Origin: Nannobrachium achirus
Taxonomy: Eukaryota; Chordata; Actinopteri; Myctophiformes; Myctophidae
DNA: 64,000 bases
Direction: 5' to 3'
Assembly (NCBI GenBank): GCA_963921795.1
Contig: OY997651.1
Coordinates: 54,812,489 to 54,876,488, forward strand
The position numbers were made by a program, and so were the translations under genes. The notes beneath the pieces were generated by a model that searched no databases, was not told where the DNA came from, and saw only the letters and a list, made by a program, of their open reading frames with translations. This document shows, one piece after another, positions 24,350-36,941 of the stretch. Within the stretch, counting starts at the first letter, position 1; every line of letters begins with the position of its first letter.

Positions 24350-25485
24350 CTACACGTCTGTATCTAAAAGTTGAAACAAAGATGCATTTTAAAAACGTCA
24401 GCGTTTTGCTGTTACTACGTGTCATCTGTTCGACACCCAACTCTTACCCTAAACCTAACCTCCGTGGGGTGAGCCGCTAACCCTTCCGACGCTCCTTTGT
24501 CGAAATGACGGTCGTTCGAAAGAGCGAGATTTCCCCTACTGAGTCATTGAACATCATGTTGTTTATTATTTTATCCACTGGGTTTCTTTAACTGTGGAAT
24601 ATGAAGAAATGAATCCCCATTCCCCACTCATTCAGAGTGTTGCCATTCATTGAGTTCCATTTTCATTCCATCTCAACAGATCACAGATGTCTTTGCTCAC
24701 TGGAATTTCACTCAACGTGCATTTCATTCTTGGCTCTGGTGCTACTAATGCGTATCTGATGCTAACATTATGGCATGAGAACCCTTAAAGCACAATTAAA
24801 CTTTGGTATAGATTTAGTTTATAAACCAATAAGGCCAAAAAAGAACAGTGTTTTGTAATGTTATTCTTTCATACACACATACTGTATACTTCGGGGCTTG
24901 GCCAAACCCGCCATTGCTTCTCCAGGTGAAACAACACAAGCTTTCTCCATTGGAATTGCATTATGGAAGGTACACGTTACATTTTATTGACTTATTTTGT
25001 CAAAGCGCAACAGATGGTGAAGTATTTGTACAGTATAGTAGAGCAGTTGCAACAACCACCGATCTATTAAAGAGTGAAAACGGGACTGCCAAATATTCGT
25101 AACTTTCAGCGATTCCGCCAATAATGTATTCTTTGAGACACACATCAGAGTTTTTCTCAGGCCAAACAAAGGAATCACGTGACGTTATCCCCTTCGCCTA
25201 TTCGCTCATACTAGGACATGACAAACGTGTAGGCAGAGGAATACATTAACAGAATCAACTTTGTTCATGGTTCTTTGTGTGTGCTATGTGTGACCTTGAG
25301 ATGAGTTTTTCCCATGTAATATGAGTCAATGGGGAGATTATTTTGGATGATACATTTTGACTCACTAAGAAGTTACAAGAAAAAATAAAATAACACAAAA
25401 TAAAACAAATCGAGTGATACCTCTAAACCTGAACTCATTTTCCAAATGGAATAATTTTACTGTATCTTGAAAGTATATACTGTAC

Positions 25486-25898
25486 CATTTTCATAGTCAT
25501 CAGAGTGATCGATTACTCCATAGACGCTTGTGTCACCTGAAGGTAAACAAAAGTAAACATTAATGTTTTGCTTATTGTTGTTATTTCACACATGGTTTTA
25601 ATTTAGTTAATTAATTAATTGTTTAGTAAATGGTTTATTTTTAATTTGAAGTCAAAACGAATTTATTTATATTTAAATTGGAAAGAGTTGTTCTTGTCAG
25701 AAGGGTCCTTGACCAACATGATTGGTTCAAAAACTGACCGTGCTGCAGTGGGCAGTACACATCATCAGGAGCCCCACTTTGATTGGTCCCCTGGTCAGCT
25801 GAGCCCTGATTGGCTCCCTGAGACTGAACTGCCCTGTAAAGATATATATTTAGCAGAAATGAAATAGAAATCTTCTGAAATCTATAGGAATGTGTATA

Positions 25899-25945
<47 letters not shown>

Positions 25946-26905
25946 TATTAATAGTGATTATTAACAGTCCGAGTACTGTACTTACCAGACAGGTGGCCCT
26001 GTAAAAAATAAAGAGCATGAAAAAAAAAAAAAAAAAAAGGATTTGTGCCATTAAGCATTGAACAGTACAATTGATATGCCATGGAAATCAAAGTAGTCTA
26101 TAATTTAAAGAGGTTTACTCTGTGATTGTAATCAAGATCTGAGGTTCTCAAACATCTGTTATATCTAACTATTAATTTAGCCGAATGAACAAATGACCCA
26201 TTAATGTCAATATTCTATAATCAAACCAAATGAAATAATTTTCTGAAAGTATATACTGTACCATTTTCATAGTCATCAGAGTGATCGATTACTCCATAGA
26301 CGCTTGTGTCACCTGAAGGTAAACAATAGTAAACATTAATGTGGTGCTTTATTGTTGTTATTTCAGGTTTCAAGTTAGTTAAAGGTCGAGCAAGTGGGTC
26401 GAGCAAGTGGGTAAATCTTTTGGTCAAAATTAAAACACTTTTGTATGATAGTAATCATTGCTAATGCTATAGAGTGTTTGTTCAGTAATAGGTCTCTCCC
26501 TGTCTACTATCCATCTCTTTAATGAACAGAAAATGCATTTTCAGGTGGGTGTCCAATAGGACAAAAAACAAAACTGACTAATGTTAACATACTTCCAAAA
26601 AGCACATTCTAAATTCATTTATATTTAAATTAGAAAAGTTGTTCTTGTCAGAAGGGTCCTTGACCAACATGATTGGTTCAAAAACTGACCGTGCTGCAGT
26701 GGGCAGTACACATCATCAGGAGCCCCACTTTGATTGGTTCCCTGGTCAGCTGAGCCCTGATTGGCTCCCTGAGACTGAACTGCCCTATAATTAGATATAT
26801 TTAGCACAAATGAAGTAGAAATCTAGAAATGTATTAAGTAGGAATCTATTCACGACGTGATTATTAATATACAGTAATACTGTACTTACTGGACACAACA
26901 TGGAT
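25486..26905 (-). CDS. FCR4 duplicated cytoplasmic tail module
   Basis: Two copies of the same three-exon block follow one another. First: 26890-26905 (16 nt), 26690-26784 (95 nt), 26262-26312 (51 nt). Second: 25986-25998 (13 nt), 25739-25833 (95 nt), 25486-25536 (51 nt). The 95-nt exon codes AVQSQGANQGSADQGTNQSG then APDDVYCPLQH. The 51-nt exon codes GDTSVYGVIDHSDDYEN. SVYGVI fits the ITIM consensus, YCPL is YxxL with Asp at -2, and YEN fits a pYxN GRB2-type site. Introns as well as exons are similar between the blocks, so whole genomic DNA was duplicated. FCR1 has the same doubled layout. Confidence 0.75.
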
Positions 26906-27466
26906 CTGTAAAAAAAGAGAGAGAAGAAAGAAAGAAAGAAAGAAAGAAATAAAGAAAGAAAGAAAGAAAGAAAGAAAGACAAAAAAAGATTTGTACCATA
27001 AATCTTTGAACATTTAAATTGCTATGCCATGGAAATCAGTGCTCATTGATTGTAATCTAGATCAGTGGTTCTCAAACTCTTTCATGTCTAAATGTTCAAG
27101 TTTCAAGTCAACAGTTTATGGAAATTGCAGATCTGCAAGCTCGCAATGCTATTGCCATGCTATTGATGCTGAATTTTATTTAATTTTATTTAATTTAAAA
27201 TCGTATTTGTGTTGTCCTTACCTTTGGATGTTCTGTATCGACACAGCAGGAGCAGAAGGATGGTCAGTAGAATCACAACCAGAAGACCCACAATCAGCCC
27301 CACTACATGTGGAGGAATCTGATCCCCAGGTCCAGGAACTGAAGGTTTGGCAGAACCAAAGACCGAGGGCTGAGTAGGTCTTGTCACTGAAGGTTGAGGC
27401 ACTATAACACAGTATGACAGTAGCTACTGAAAACAGCATGTAAGCTTAGGCTATCGGGCTGTTAAG

Positions 27467-27695
27467 TCTGACATCATTTTGTAGGCAGAGGAGAACTTTT
27501 GGGGCCAAAAGGCCCCATCGCCTGTGAATCTTTTTACTATTTTTACTATTTACACATTTTTCTTCTCTTTGTTATTGAAAGGAAAGTGGTAGAATTATAC
27601 TTTTAGTCGTTATTTTTGTCTCGGATCTGTTGAAATAACGAGGGACAGATATTGATAATAAATCTGCTTGGAGGTCTGACTACAAAATGATGTCA
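27467..27695. repeat. Short element with 16-bp inverted ends in FCR4 intron 4
   Basis: TGACATCATTTTGTAG at the left is inverted as CTACAAAATGATGTCA at the right, 230 bp apart. No target duplication was identified. Confidence 0.4.
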
Positions 27696-27750
27696 CGGCT
27701 TAAAAGCCCCATAGCAGACACTGGAGGTTGAATAGATCTGAACAAGGCAC

Positions 27751-28308
27751 TAGAGGTGGGACATTAGCGAACGAATCAAGACTTTTTAACGGCTCTTTGA
27801 AATGAACGATGGGATCCGGTTCGCAATAGGGAGCTGTTCCTTTTGTAAATGAACAGTTGTGGAAAAAGTGCAAACATTCTTTACTTATGTAAAAGTATCA
27901 ATACTGCAACATGGAAATACTCTGCCACAAGTAGAAGTTTGGAATTAAAATGTAGGCTACTTGAGTGAAAGTACAAAAGTATCGGTATCAAAATGCACTT
28001 AAAATAACAATAGTAGAAAATAGTCATATGCAGAATGTCCCATTTCACAGTTTTTCCTACGTAGAAAATGTAGAAAAATAATTTGAAAATAGCAGATCTA
28101 CAAGCTCACAATGTGTCACGTGAGCTTGTAGATCGGCTATTTTCATATATGGCTGAAATGTATAGGGTTGAAGTGAATTTTGTAATTAGAATCAAAATCT
28201 ACAAAGTAACTATACTAACCAGAATGAGCCAGTCTTTTGAACGGCTCTTTGAAAGGAACGGATCCCAGAGATCCGGCTCACTTCAAAGACCCATAAATCC
28301 CATCTCTA
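27751..28308. mobile_element. hAT-type element in FCR4 intron 4
   Basis: 558 bp, starts TAGAGGTGGGACATTAGCG and ends CCCATCTCTA, with exact duplication CAAGGCAC at 27743-27750 and 28309-28316. The GGCTCTTTGAAA motif recurs near both ends. A 70-bp palindrome is nested at 28084-28145. Confidence 0.75.
28084..28145. repeat. Palindromic hairpin MITE copy
   Basis: TGAAAATAGCAGATCTACAA and inverted TTGTAGATCGGCTATTTTCA, nested in the hAT at 27751-28308 in FCR4 intron 4. Confidence 0.7.
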
Positions 28309-28500
28309 CAAGGCACTATGATGATGCAGTATGAGGACAATCAAAATAGAATTTGAAATAAATAGAATTAGAATTAGAACATCACATTTTTGTTTACATT
28401 AACAAATCCAAATTAGCATTGCTATATGCTATAGTCTCAATATTCCAGTCCATATATGCATCCCCCCAATGCAAAAATAAAAAGAAGTAGGCCTACTCAC

Positions 28501-28772
28501 CAATTGTGACTATTGGGACATCACTGCGTTTTGTGAAGTAAGCCGGTTGCCCTCTCTCTGTCCTATGCAGCTGTAGACTCCTCCTTCTGACACACTGATT
28601 GATCCATCAGAGTGTTGATCCTTCTTGATCAGTGAGGGTATGTTACCTTGGTACCGGTAGTAGAGCCATTTCCATCCAGATGAGCCCTCCTCCACAGAGC
28701 AGCTCAGTGTAACACTGCCCCCTACAGGTAGGTCTGTTTGGTCAGCTTTCAGTGTGGCCTCTGGTCTATTAT
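28501..28772 (-). pseudogene. FCR4 exon 4 (Ig D2), 2-bp frameshift
   Basis: Borders are good (acceptor CTACAG, donor GTGAGT). The frame is normal to GGVYSCIGQRE, then leaves the family pattern and stops. FCR2 and FCR3 have GAGAGAGGG and CTGAGAGGG at this point, while FCR4 has CAGAGAGAGGG, one AG unit more. The end of the exon still encodes the conserved SDxxxIVTI in the other frame. Confidence 0.8.
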
Positions 28773-29283
28773 CTGTAGATCAGATTCGGAAGAATAAAAA
28801 CAGTCAGTTCCTGGAGAAACTGTGTGGACTACAGTAGCTGATAACTACACAATGTAACCTACAGTCAATGATGGATGTAGTAAAAGATAGATCACTATGT
28901 TCCTGAAAATAATTATTGATACATAATTTCTGCCTGATAACAACAATGTGATTGGTCAGGCCAATCACAGCTTGACCATCCCTCCAGCTATGGGATCTTG
29001 TCTCTATCCACCTACACATGGTCATGGATCAAGATCAATTACATCATGGTGTTTTCAATGCGGGAAGTTGTGATTAATGTTAAATATGTACAGACAATAT
29101 ATTGATGCAGAAAGTTCTGAGGAAATGACCTGAAAGGAACATAGATCACATCAATAGAACATGTAATGATTTTTTGTTCATCAGACATTATTTTCAGTTG
29201 CGGTTGTTTATACTTGTTAATGCAATATCTATCAATTGCTTTAATATTTTGAGGTAATTGATGTGTGGAAGAAACTAAAGATA

Positions 29284-29872
29284 TGGCCGAGTTTCCCAAA
29301 GTGATTTTAGCCCATCGTAGCTCACGCATGGACATGGTTGTGGGGACCAAGCCCCGACCGTCGTGTTCCCGTGTTTACATGGGTTAGGGCAGAGCGACTT
29401 ATTTAGCCCCCTACAACTACACCAACATTCAGATTTCACAAAGTTCTTTATAAAGTCTCGCTCCTGTCTAAATACGGTACGGCATTCTATAATTACCCGT
29501 ATCCTCTGTGCTCTTTAATAAGAAGCCTTTTTATCCGACCGCGTTCTGTTTTCCCATGTATTTCCTGGCGTTCCCCATGCGCACCAACCCCATTTAGATA
29601 AACAGACAGTGATCGGATAAAAAGGCTTCTTATTAAAGAAAACGGAGGATACGGGTATAGAAAGCCGTACCATATTTAGACAGGAGTGAGACTTTGTTAA
29701 GCACTTTGTTTGTGAAATCTGAATGATGGTGTAGTTGTAGGGGCCTAAATAAGTTGCTGTGCCTGAACCCTTATAAACACGGGAACATGACGATCGGGGC
29801 TTGGTCTCTACGACCATGCGTGAGCTACGATGGGCTTACGATGGGCTAAAATCGCTTTGGGAAACCTGGCCA
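29284..29872. repeat. Foldback repeat, copy B, in FCR4 intron 3
   Basis: Arms of about 270 bp begin TGGCCGAGTTTCCCAAAG and end with its inverted form. ATA occurs directly on both sides. The inner arm is related to copy A, so this is a family of long foldbacks. Confidence 0.7.
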
Positions 29873-31264
29873 ATACCAGCAGCCTATTTGAAAAGCTTTC
29901 CATGTATCCTTACAGGATATTTATGTATTTAAAGAGGTGGTGCCATAGTTTTGTACTTTTTCTGTTTTTCATAAGTCTAGGAGGTTGAAAGTACTTCATT
30001 AGACCCCCTGGTGTGGTTTTTAAGAGCAATTATTTATTCTCTTGGTATTTGTTTGTTTTCTCTTGGAGGCTGCCACCTTGTTGTCAAAAGTGTCAGTTAA
30101 AAAATACACATACTAAGTATGTCACAGTATCAACTCCTCCCCTAAGTACCATTCACCCAACACTGTGGGGTGTGGCTAACTTCAGCTGGGTCACCACCCA
30201 CCATGACATCCATGCATACTTAATGAACTGGGGGTGTGGCCACATAAAAACCCAATTTTCTTTCTGTATACTTTTTTGGAAAAAATCTTCCTCCTAGTAT
30301 AATCATAATACCTGATAATCATGTTTAATCATGGCACTTTAAAAGGTTCATGTATGAGTGCTATGAATGATGTTACATATAATTGGCAGTGGTGAAAACT
30401 TACCTGATACAACCAAAGTGACTTTATTACTTTGTTTTATAACCTGGACATCGTTTTTGAGAAGACCAGTACAATAGTATTCACCACTGTAGCTTGTCCC
30501 TGGTTGGTGGAATAGAAATGTATTCTGATCAGAGAATGGGTACAATTCTCTACCATCTTTGTCAAATTTGTAAAACCAGTCAGTCTTCTCTCCTTCTCTC
30601 ATGTCACATATGAATGTAACAGACTCTCCAGTAAATGTGTGGGACCCGTCAGGCTCCAGACTCAGAACAGCTGGTGGTCTCTCTACACAAACACATAAAA
30701 CGGTAGAATAAAACCAAATTTTACGAACTGTCTGTCACTACTCGCTAATAAGCAAGTTACGTAGATGCATATAATAGTAAACTGACACAAATATAATTAT
30801 GTAATAATTGAGAAGATGGACTGCATCAAAGTTAGAAAATCAAAGTTCACCTTGACTGTGTCCAAAGGAGAGGAAGGTACTCAGCACTGAAACACATGTG
30901 ATGAGACGGGGAATAAATCAGCATAAATATCTGCATTTTAGTTATTCATAATTAACACAACACCAACAGACAAGAACACATGCCCTACAAAGTCAAAGTG
31001 CAACTACGCAAATAATTAAGCTCAATGAAAAAGTTTAACGTTTTTCATTTGGTCAGCAAAATAGGTTATCATCAGTATGACCCAAACTGCATGTGATATG
31101 GTATTAATTGTAAATCTGCTCATCAGTGTCAATTTGACACCAAATTGTGATCTTATCGTGTGTTATATAATAAGATTTTAGTCAACATTTTAACATGTCT
31201 TACTAGTATATTTAGTCAAAATATTTTGGCGGGCCTCATGTCTGATTTATCCTTATCATTCTGA

Positions 31265-31778
31265 ATATAGCAGATCTACAAGTTCACAACGTGTCACATT
31301 GTAACACTTTGTGAGCATGTACATCAGCTATTTTTGGAGCGTGACACATGAAGCAATCAAGCATACAATTACTTGTCTTAGTTTTACTGGACCTGGATAT
31401 TTGTCCACAAATTTGTCAATATATTTAGCAATAGTTTTAGTCACGACAGCTTTGTTTTTATTTTGTTTTTGTCAGTGAAAAATGGTAGCTGACAAGCATC
31501 TTTTGTCCTAGTTGTAGTCGACAAAATGAACACTGCATGCTGCACATAATGTTTCCCCCCAAATCATGATATTTGACCTTTGAAATTAATAAACAAGTCA
31601 GTGTACAAAAATTCATCGCTAATAAGATTTTTTTTTCAGTTGTCTGTCAAAGTCATGCTGTATATCGTCAGATGGAAATGTCCAAATGTTTCAGGATTTA
31701 AATAAAAAATAGCAAAAATCTACAAGCTCAAAACCGTGGTACTTTGCGATGCATTTCGAGCTTGCAGATCTGCTACTT
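31265..31778. repeat. Two palindromic hairpin MITE copies in FCR4 intron 1
   Basis: One at 31265-31333 (ATAGCAGATCTACAAGTTCA and inverted) and one at 31706-31778 (AAATAGCAAAAATCTACAAG and inverted). Both are more decayed than the type copy. Confidence 0.55.
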
Positions 31779-32128
31779 TAATACTTTAGTGTGACCCTGT
31801 AGTATGATCAAGGAGGGCGTTAATGATGCATTCACAACAAGTTGGAATATCAGATAATATGGTCGCACTGTAACTGGAACTTTAGCTCCTGTGATTTTCA
31901 CACAAAGCCACAGACACACTCGCACACACACCCTGTCATAGGCAGCTATAGCCAGTGGCAGAGCCACTCCGTAAAAATATTACTTACTGCACCTTTAATC
32001 AAATGGCAATTATCACCTCTATCTGCTTTTATTTGATGACAATAAAACAGGCTTCATATTCGGAGGCTGCACATTAATACTAGTTTCAAAAAAGTTTGAA
32101 GTGGAGCGGTGCATTTGAGCAGCTATAC

Positions 32129-32231
<103 letters not shown>

Positions 32232-32303
32232 ACGCGCCCATGTGCACACACCTATGTGCCCTTTAGGGTGAGGGCGCTTCTCGCACCTTAGAGTGTCTTA
32301 CTG

Positions 32304-32606
32304 GTAGTGATAAATATTCTAGTTCAATAGAGCTACTAGTAATAATAGTGATATATACACTAGTTCAATAGAGCTACTAGTAATAACAGTGATATATACT
32401 CTAGTTCAATAGAGCTACTAGTAATAACAGTGATATATACTCTAGTTCAATAGAGCTACTAGTAATAATAGTGATATATACTCTAGTTCAATAGAGCTAC
32501 TCTTAATAATAGTGATATATACTCTAGTTCAATAGAGCTACTAGTAATAATAGTGATATATACTCTAGTTCAATAGAGCTAACAGTACTAATAGTTATAT
32601 ATACTC
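32304..32606 (+). repeat. 41-bp minisatellite abutting FCR4 exon 1 donor
   Basis: About seven copies of GTGATATATACTCTAGTTCA plus ATAGAGCTACTAGTAATAAT, period 41. The last copy runs straight into the exon 1 splice donor (ATATACTCAC read on the plus strand). Confidence 0.75.
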
Positions 32607-32699
32607 ACAGAGGAGCACACAGGGTGAGATGAGACCCATCCTGTGATGAACGACTCTGAAGAACCTTCTATTTCGTGATCACTTATAAGTACAGTTATA

Positions 32700-32701
<2 letters not shown>

Positions 32702-32770
<69 letters not shown>

Positions 32771-32781
32771 GGGGGGGGGGG
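32702..32781 (+). repeat. (GT)n-(G)n upstream of FCR4 exon 1
   Basis: GT repeat ending in a G tract. The equivalent tract is at 42598-42699 upstream of FCR3 and at 47061-47105 in the relic, so it belongs to the shared 5' flank. Confidence 0.85.
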
Positions 32782-32809
32782 TGTTAAAGGGTTGTGAAAC
32801 ATGATACAA

Positions 32810-32880
32810 TTCACGTCATGAGCTCAGCCTATTTCAGCATATTCAGATCTGCTCTCTTTCCTGTTTTTCTTTAAAAGATG
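32810..32880 (-). promoter_or_regulatory. Conserved receptor 5' flank
   Basis: GAGCTCAGCCTATTTCAGCA and TTCAGATCTGCTCT followed by an ACAGGAAA (ETS-core) sequence on the gene strand recur upstream of exon 1 at 42750-42810 (FCR3), in part at 56310-56360 (FCR2) and at 47179-47205 (relic). Conservation amid fast-changing repeats suggests the promoter region, but no TATA box is seen. Confidence 0.35.
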
Positions 32881-33949
32881 ACGAAATAAAGATTTGTGTG
32901 AACTCATCTTAGCAGTTCTATATAAATTTAGTCTTATTATGCAAGGCTCAGAAATAGAATTAGATGTTTTGTACGGCATACAAATTGTATCTTCAAGACA
33001 CAGGCCAACTCCAAGCCAAGGTCATTATTTTTTGTTATAATCTTTGTCCCACGATTTTGTAACCCTTTTGTTCACCCAGTGCCAATTGCCTATAGGCTGT
33101 AATCCTGGCCTCTCCCTCAGCCACGCCTGGGGAGACAACGGACTGACCTCATGCTTCCTTCTTTGCATGAGTAGTCCAAGTTAGTCCCTCAAGCCAACGT
33201 CATTCTAATTCTAAAGAAACCTCAAGATATGACTAATTGTGTAATTTTGACCTTGGTATTGGAGTATTGACCCTTCAAACATTAAGCCAGCCTACTTACC
33301 ATTCCCACAAAATGACATGAAAATCCACCTCCGTTCTTGATTTTGAGCTTGACATTAGTCAGTACTTTGAGCATTGAACCCCAAAAGTAAATCACCTCTT
33401 TGGGGCAGCCTACTGATCATTCATCAAGTAATTTTGTTCACAGACTGGCATCATTTTAATTTCCATGAATTAATTTGATAGCACAGTGTGATATCCTGGA
33501 TAGCAAAGAATTCCATCATTTAATTTTTCAGTGGACTGACTCATTCTGTAATGTTCACTTTAAATATATACAGTATTCAAAACATTTAAAAAATAGCAGA
33601 TCTACAAGCTCATAGCGTGGCACAAAAAGACACAGATGCTTTTCCTGGTTTTAATGGATCAAACAGCATTATGAGTGAAAACAGACAATATAATAACCAA
33701 CATGAAACACTGAAGACTAGGCTGACATTCAGAGCCTGACCACAAAGGAAACAGCCTGTGTGTCAAACCACAGTTACACAAACTCCATCACAGCAGAGCA
33801 TTGATACTATTTCAGTTTGCATGTACCGGTATGTGAATTTATAGTCTCGATGTATGTATGGGCATGTTGCATTTCTTTGTGACCACATTTCCAGGCTGCT
33901 TAGTGGTCTGAAAATCTTCATAGGCTTATAGGAATCCATCAGGTCGCAG

Positions 33950-34505
33950 TTACTATCAAAACCTCCACCGGCTGTCAGTCAGTCAGTAAGTCAGTCAGTC
34001 TGTCAGTCACTCACATCACATCACACTTTTGCCCTACTCATATCTCCGCCACCGACACTATGCTATCCATTCCAAACTTTGCACACACACACTCCTTGGC
34101 TGCCAAACCACAACCTCCACCCTTCATTTCTCACCCTCTTCTAGTGCCACCATGAGGCAGATTCTTGCAAAACACATTTTTTGGACACTGCTCCAACAGA
34201 TTTTGTCCTAAAGTGACGCAAAGAGGTACACAGTATGTCTAGAATCATGTCATCAACATGGATCTGTCACATTTAGCGCCACCATCAGGGCAATTTTTGC
34301 AAAACACATTTTTGGACACTGCTCCTACAGATTTTGGCCTAAAATCATGCAAAGCAGTACAGTACTGTATCTCTATAAGTCATGTCATCAACATGGATCT
34401 GCCCCATTTCCCATATTCCCTACTGATTGGTTACGACTGCCTTCTAAAGTCTGTGTATGCGACGTGACGGTCGCTTATCTCCCGATTAGGGAGTCTTACT
34501 GGTAC
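33950..34505 (-). repeat. Composite repeat with 3' hairpin, inverted copy
   Basis: Reads outward from ACCAGTAAGACTCCCTAATC (about 34503) to AACTGCGACCTGATGG (about 33940). The core units keep GTCATCAACATGGATCTG. A detached hairpin end with (GACA)n is at 34809-34903. Confidence 0.6.
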
Positions 34506-34807
34506 ACCACCAAGACCCTAAAGGGCGAGGTCGCGCCATGTCTTGGCCATCTGGCCAGTGATGTATATCGAACCAACTACCCATATATGGAGACCCCTAG
34601 GTGGTACCCAGAGATATTCACAGATATGGGCTTAATATTGATGACATCAGGGGTCTCCATGGGCATAAAAGGGATTTGGTTCCCCTGGCATCACAGGGAT
34701 CTCCATATATCGGCATAACAGGGATTTGGTTCTCCTGACATCACAGTGATGTCAGAGCGTGATGTCAGAGCATGAGAGACGATCAACAAAAAAGACAAGT
34801 TACCCAT

Positions 34808-34852
<45 letters not shown>

Positions 34853-35858
34853 TACTGTCAAGATGTGATGGTTCTGATAGTAAAATGCGACCTACAGTCG
34901 CAATAACTTAAATTACTTAAGGAAAATGCCAATGGTGATGAGCATAATGGAATGTAAATAAAGCAGACCAAACCAAGGACTGAGGAGCAAAACATTTCTG
35001 TATTGTGCAAGCTTAGACTATTTACAATATTTAGCAGACACAAAACTAATGTTGGTGTTGCAAAGAAAAAAAGGTGAGACAAAAACCCCCAGTCCTACTG
35101 ACTAATTGTTCAAAACCAAAAGCCTGCCTATCACTACTCTATCCTTTACCTGTGTATCCTATACCTGGTGTATCTAACATTAATTCACCTACTTATACAT
35201 GTTAACCCATTAAGACCTGGGGCGATTCTACAGAATCAATGAATGTCTTCTAAATCATCATGTCAAGGACCCTAAAAATGATACCTATTGGCCACTGTAA
35301 AAAGTAATAACATATTACTGTCATAAAGAAGTAAGTAAATAACAAATATCACAGTATCCACTATACAGCAACAAATTATACAATATCCCCAAAAATGCCA
35401 CACAACACTATTATGTTAATATAAGTCTAATATAAGTATAACACATATAACATTATAAAAGGCATATGTCATCCGGAAATCCAAGATGTTGTCCAACAAA
35501 TCCCAAGAAAATCATAGAACAAGTAAAGTCATACTTTAATGACATAAAGAAATAATAACCAGAAATATGCTGTTATGGAGCAAACCCTGTTAAATTGACT
35601 TTGGTCTATTTACATTATCTACCTAGAGCATTTACTCAATTACTGAACAATTTTGAGCTATGTTTTCTTCAGTGTATTTCCCATTTTCAATAGGCTACTT
35701 TTACTTCTACTCCGCTACATATCAGAGGCGAATATTACACTTTAATTCACTACAATTGTTTGAAAACTTTAGTTAGCCTACTAATTGTAGTTACTTTGTA
35801 GATTTATGTTATTATTTTAAACAGACATTAACCACTTCAGCACATATATTTTGGGCAT

Positions 35859-35942
35859 TTGAAAATAGCCGATCTACAAGCTCACAATGCGTCACCATTG
35901 TGAGCTTGTAGATCACAAACTCACAATGGTGAGCTTGTGATC
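35859..35942. repeat. Palindromic hairpin MITE copy with extra half
   Basis: A full hairpin around GCGTCACC is followed by an additional GATCACAAACTCACAATGGT half, giving three arms. It lies about 0.3 kb downstream of the FCR3 stop. Confidence 0.6.
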
Positions 35943-36941
35943 AGTACATTTTACTTTTGGTACTATATGTTTACATTTTGATACCAATACTTTTGTGCTT
36001 TAACTCAAGTAAAATTTGAATGACCTTTTCTTGTAACAGAGTCGTTATTAAAAAAATTGAATATCTTTCCACTGCCTACAGTGAGTTTGGTCTTTTTACA
36101 GTATCAACCTGCCGTGCATGCATGCTAGAGAACATGGTTCTTGCATGTGGATGACTACATGAATGTTACCCTGCATTCATTCTGAAGATCCATTTGACTT
36201 CATCCACGCGAGTCATGTTGGGTTGTCCTACACGTCTGTATCTAAGAGTTGAAACAAAGACAGGATACTGAGTCATTGAACATCATTGTTTTATCCACTG
36301 GGTTTCTTTCACTGTGGAATATGAAGACATTAATTGCCAATGCCCACTCATTCAGAGTGTTGCCATTCATTAAGTTCCATTTTCATTCCATCTCAACAGA
36401 TCACAGATATCTTTGCTCACTGGAATTTCACTCAACATGCATTTAATTCTCGACTATGGTGTTTTTAATCAGTGTCTGATGCTAACATTATGGTATGAGA
36501 ACCCTTAAAGCACAATTAAACTTTGGTGTAGATTTAGTTTGAGATTAGTTTTTCTCATTTCCAATGATTGATAAAGATATCAAGGGGGTTCTCAATTAAA
36601 CATTTTTCATGTCAAGGATCCCCTCCCCTTCTTTTCTTCTTTTTTATTACCCTAAAAGGGTCTGTAACTCTAGAGTGTACAGATGATACCTCTAAACCAG
36701 AACCTGAACTCATTTTCCAACTGAAATAACGTGACTGAATCTTGAAAGTATATACTGTACCATTTTCATAGTCATCAGAGTGATCGATTACTCCATAGAC
36801 GCTTGTGTCACCTGAAGGTTAACAATAGTAAACATTAATGTGGTGCCTTACTGTTGTTATTTCAGGTTTGATTTTAGTTAAAGGTCGAGCAAGTGATGTA
36901 TTTTGGTTGAAAAACTAACGAAAAAATTAAAAATAGTGATC

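Larger units (their letters stand above)
32882..36227. other. Intergenic DNA between FCR4 and FCR3
   Basis: Includes a block (33640-33785) repeated at 48060-48215, the inverted composite repeat, (GACA)n at 34809-34852 and the receptor 3' flank from 34915. No gene supported. Confidence 0.55.

Noticed and set aside
32304-32606. CRISPR-like regular repeats
   Set aside because: Units are contiguous with no unique spacers, and the DNA is clearly eukaryotic.
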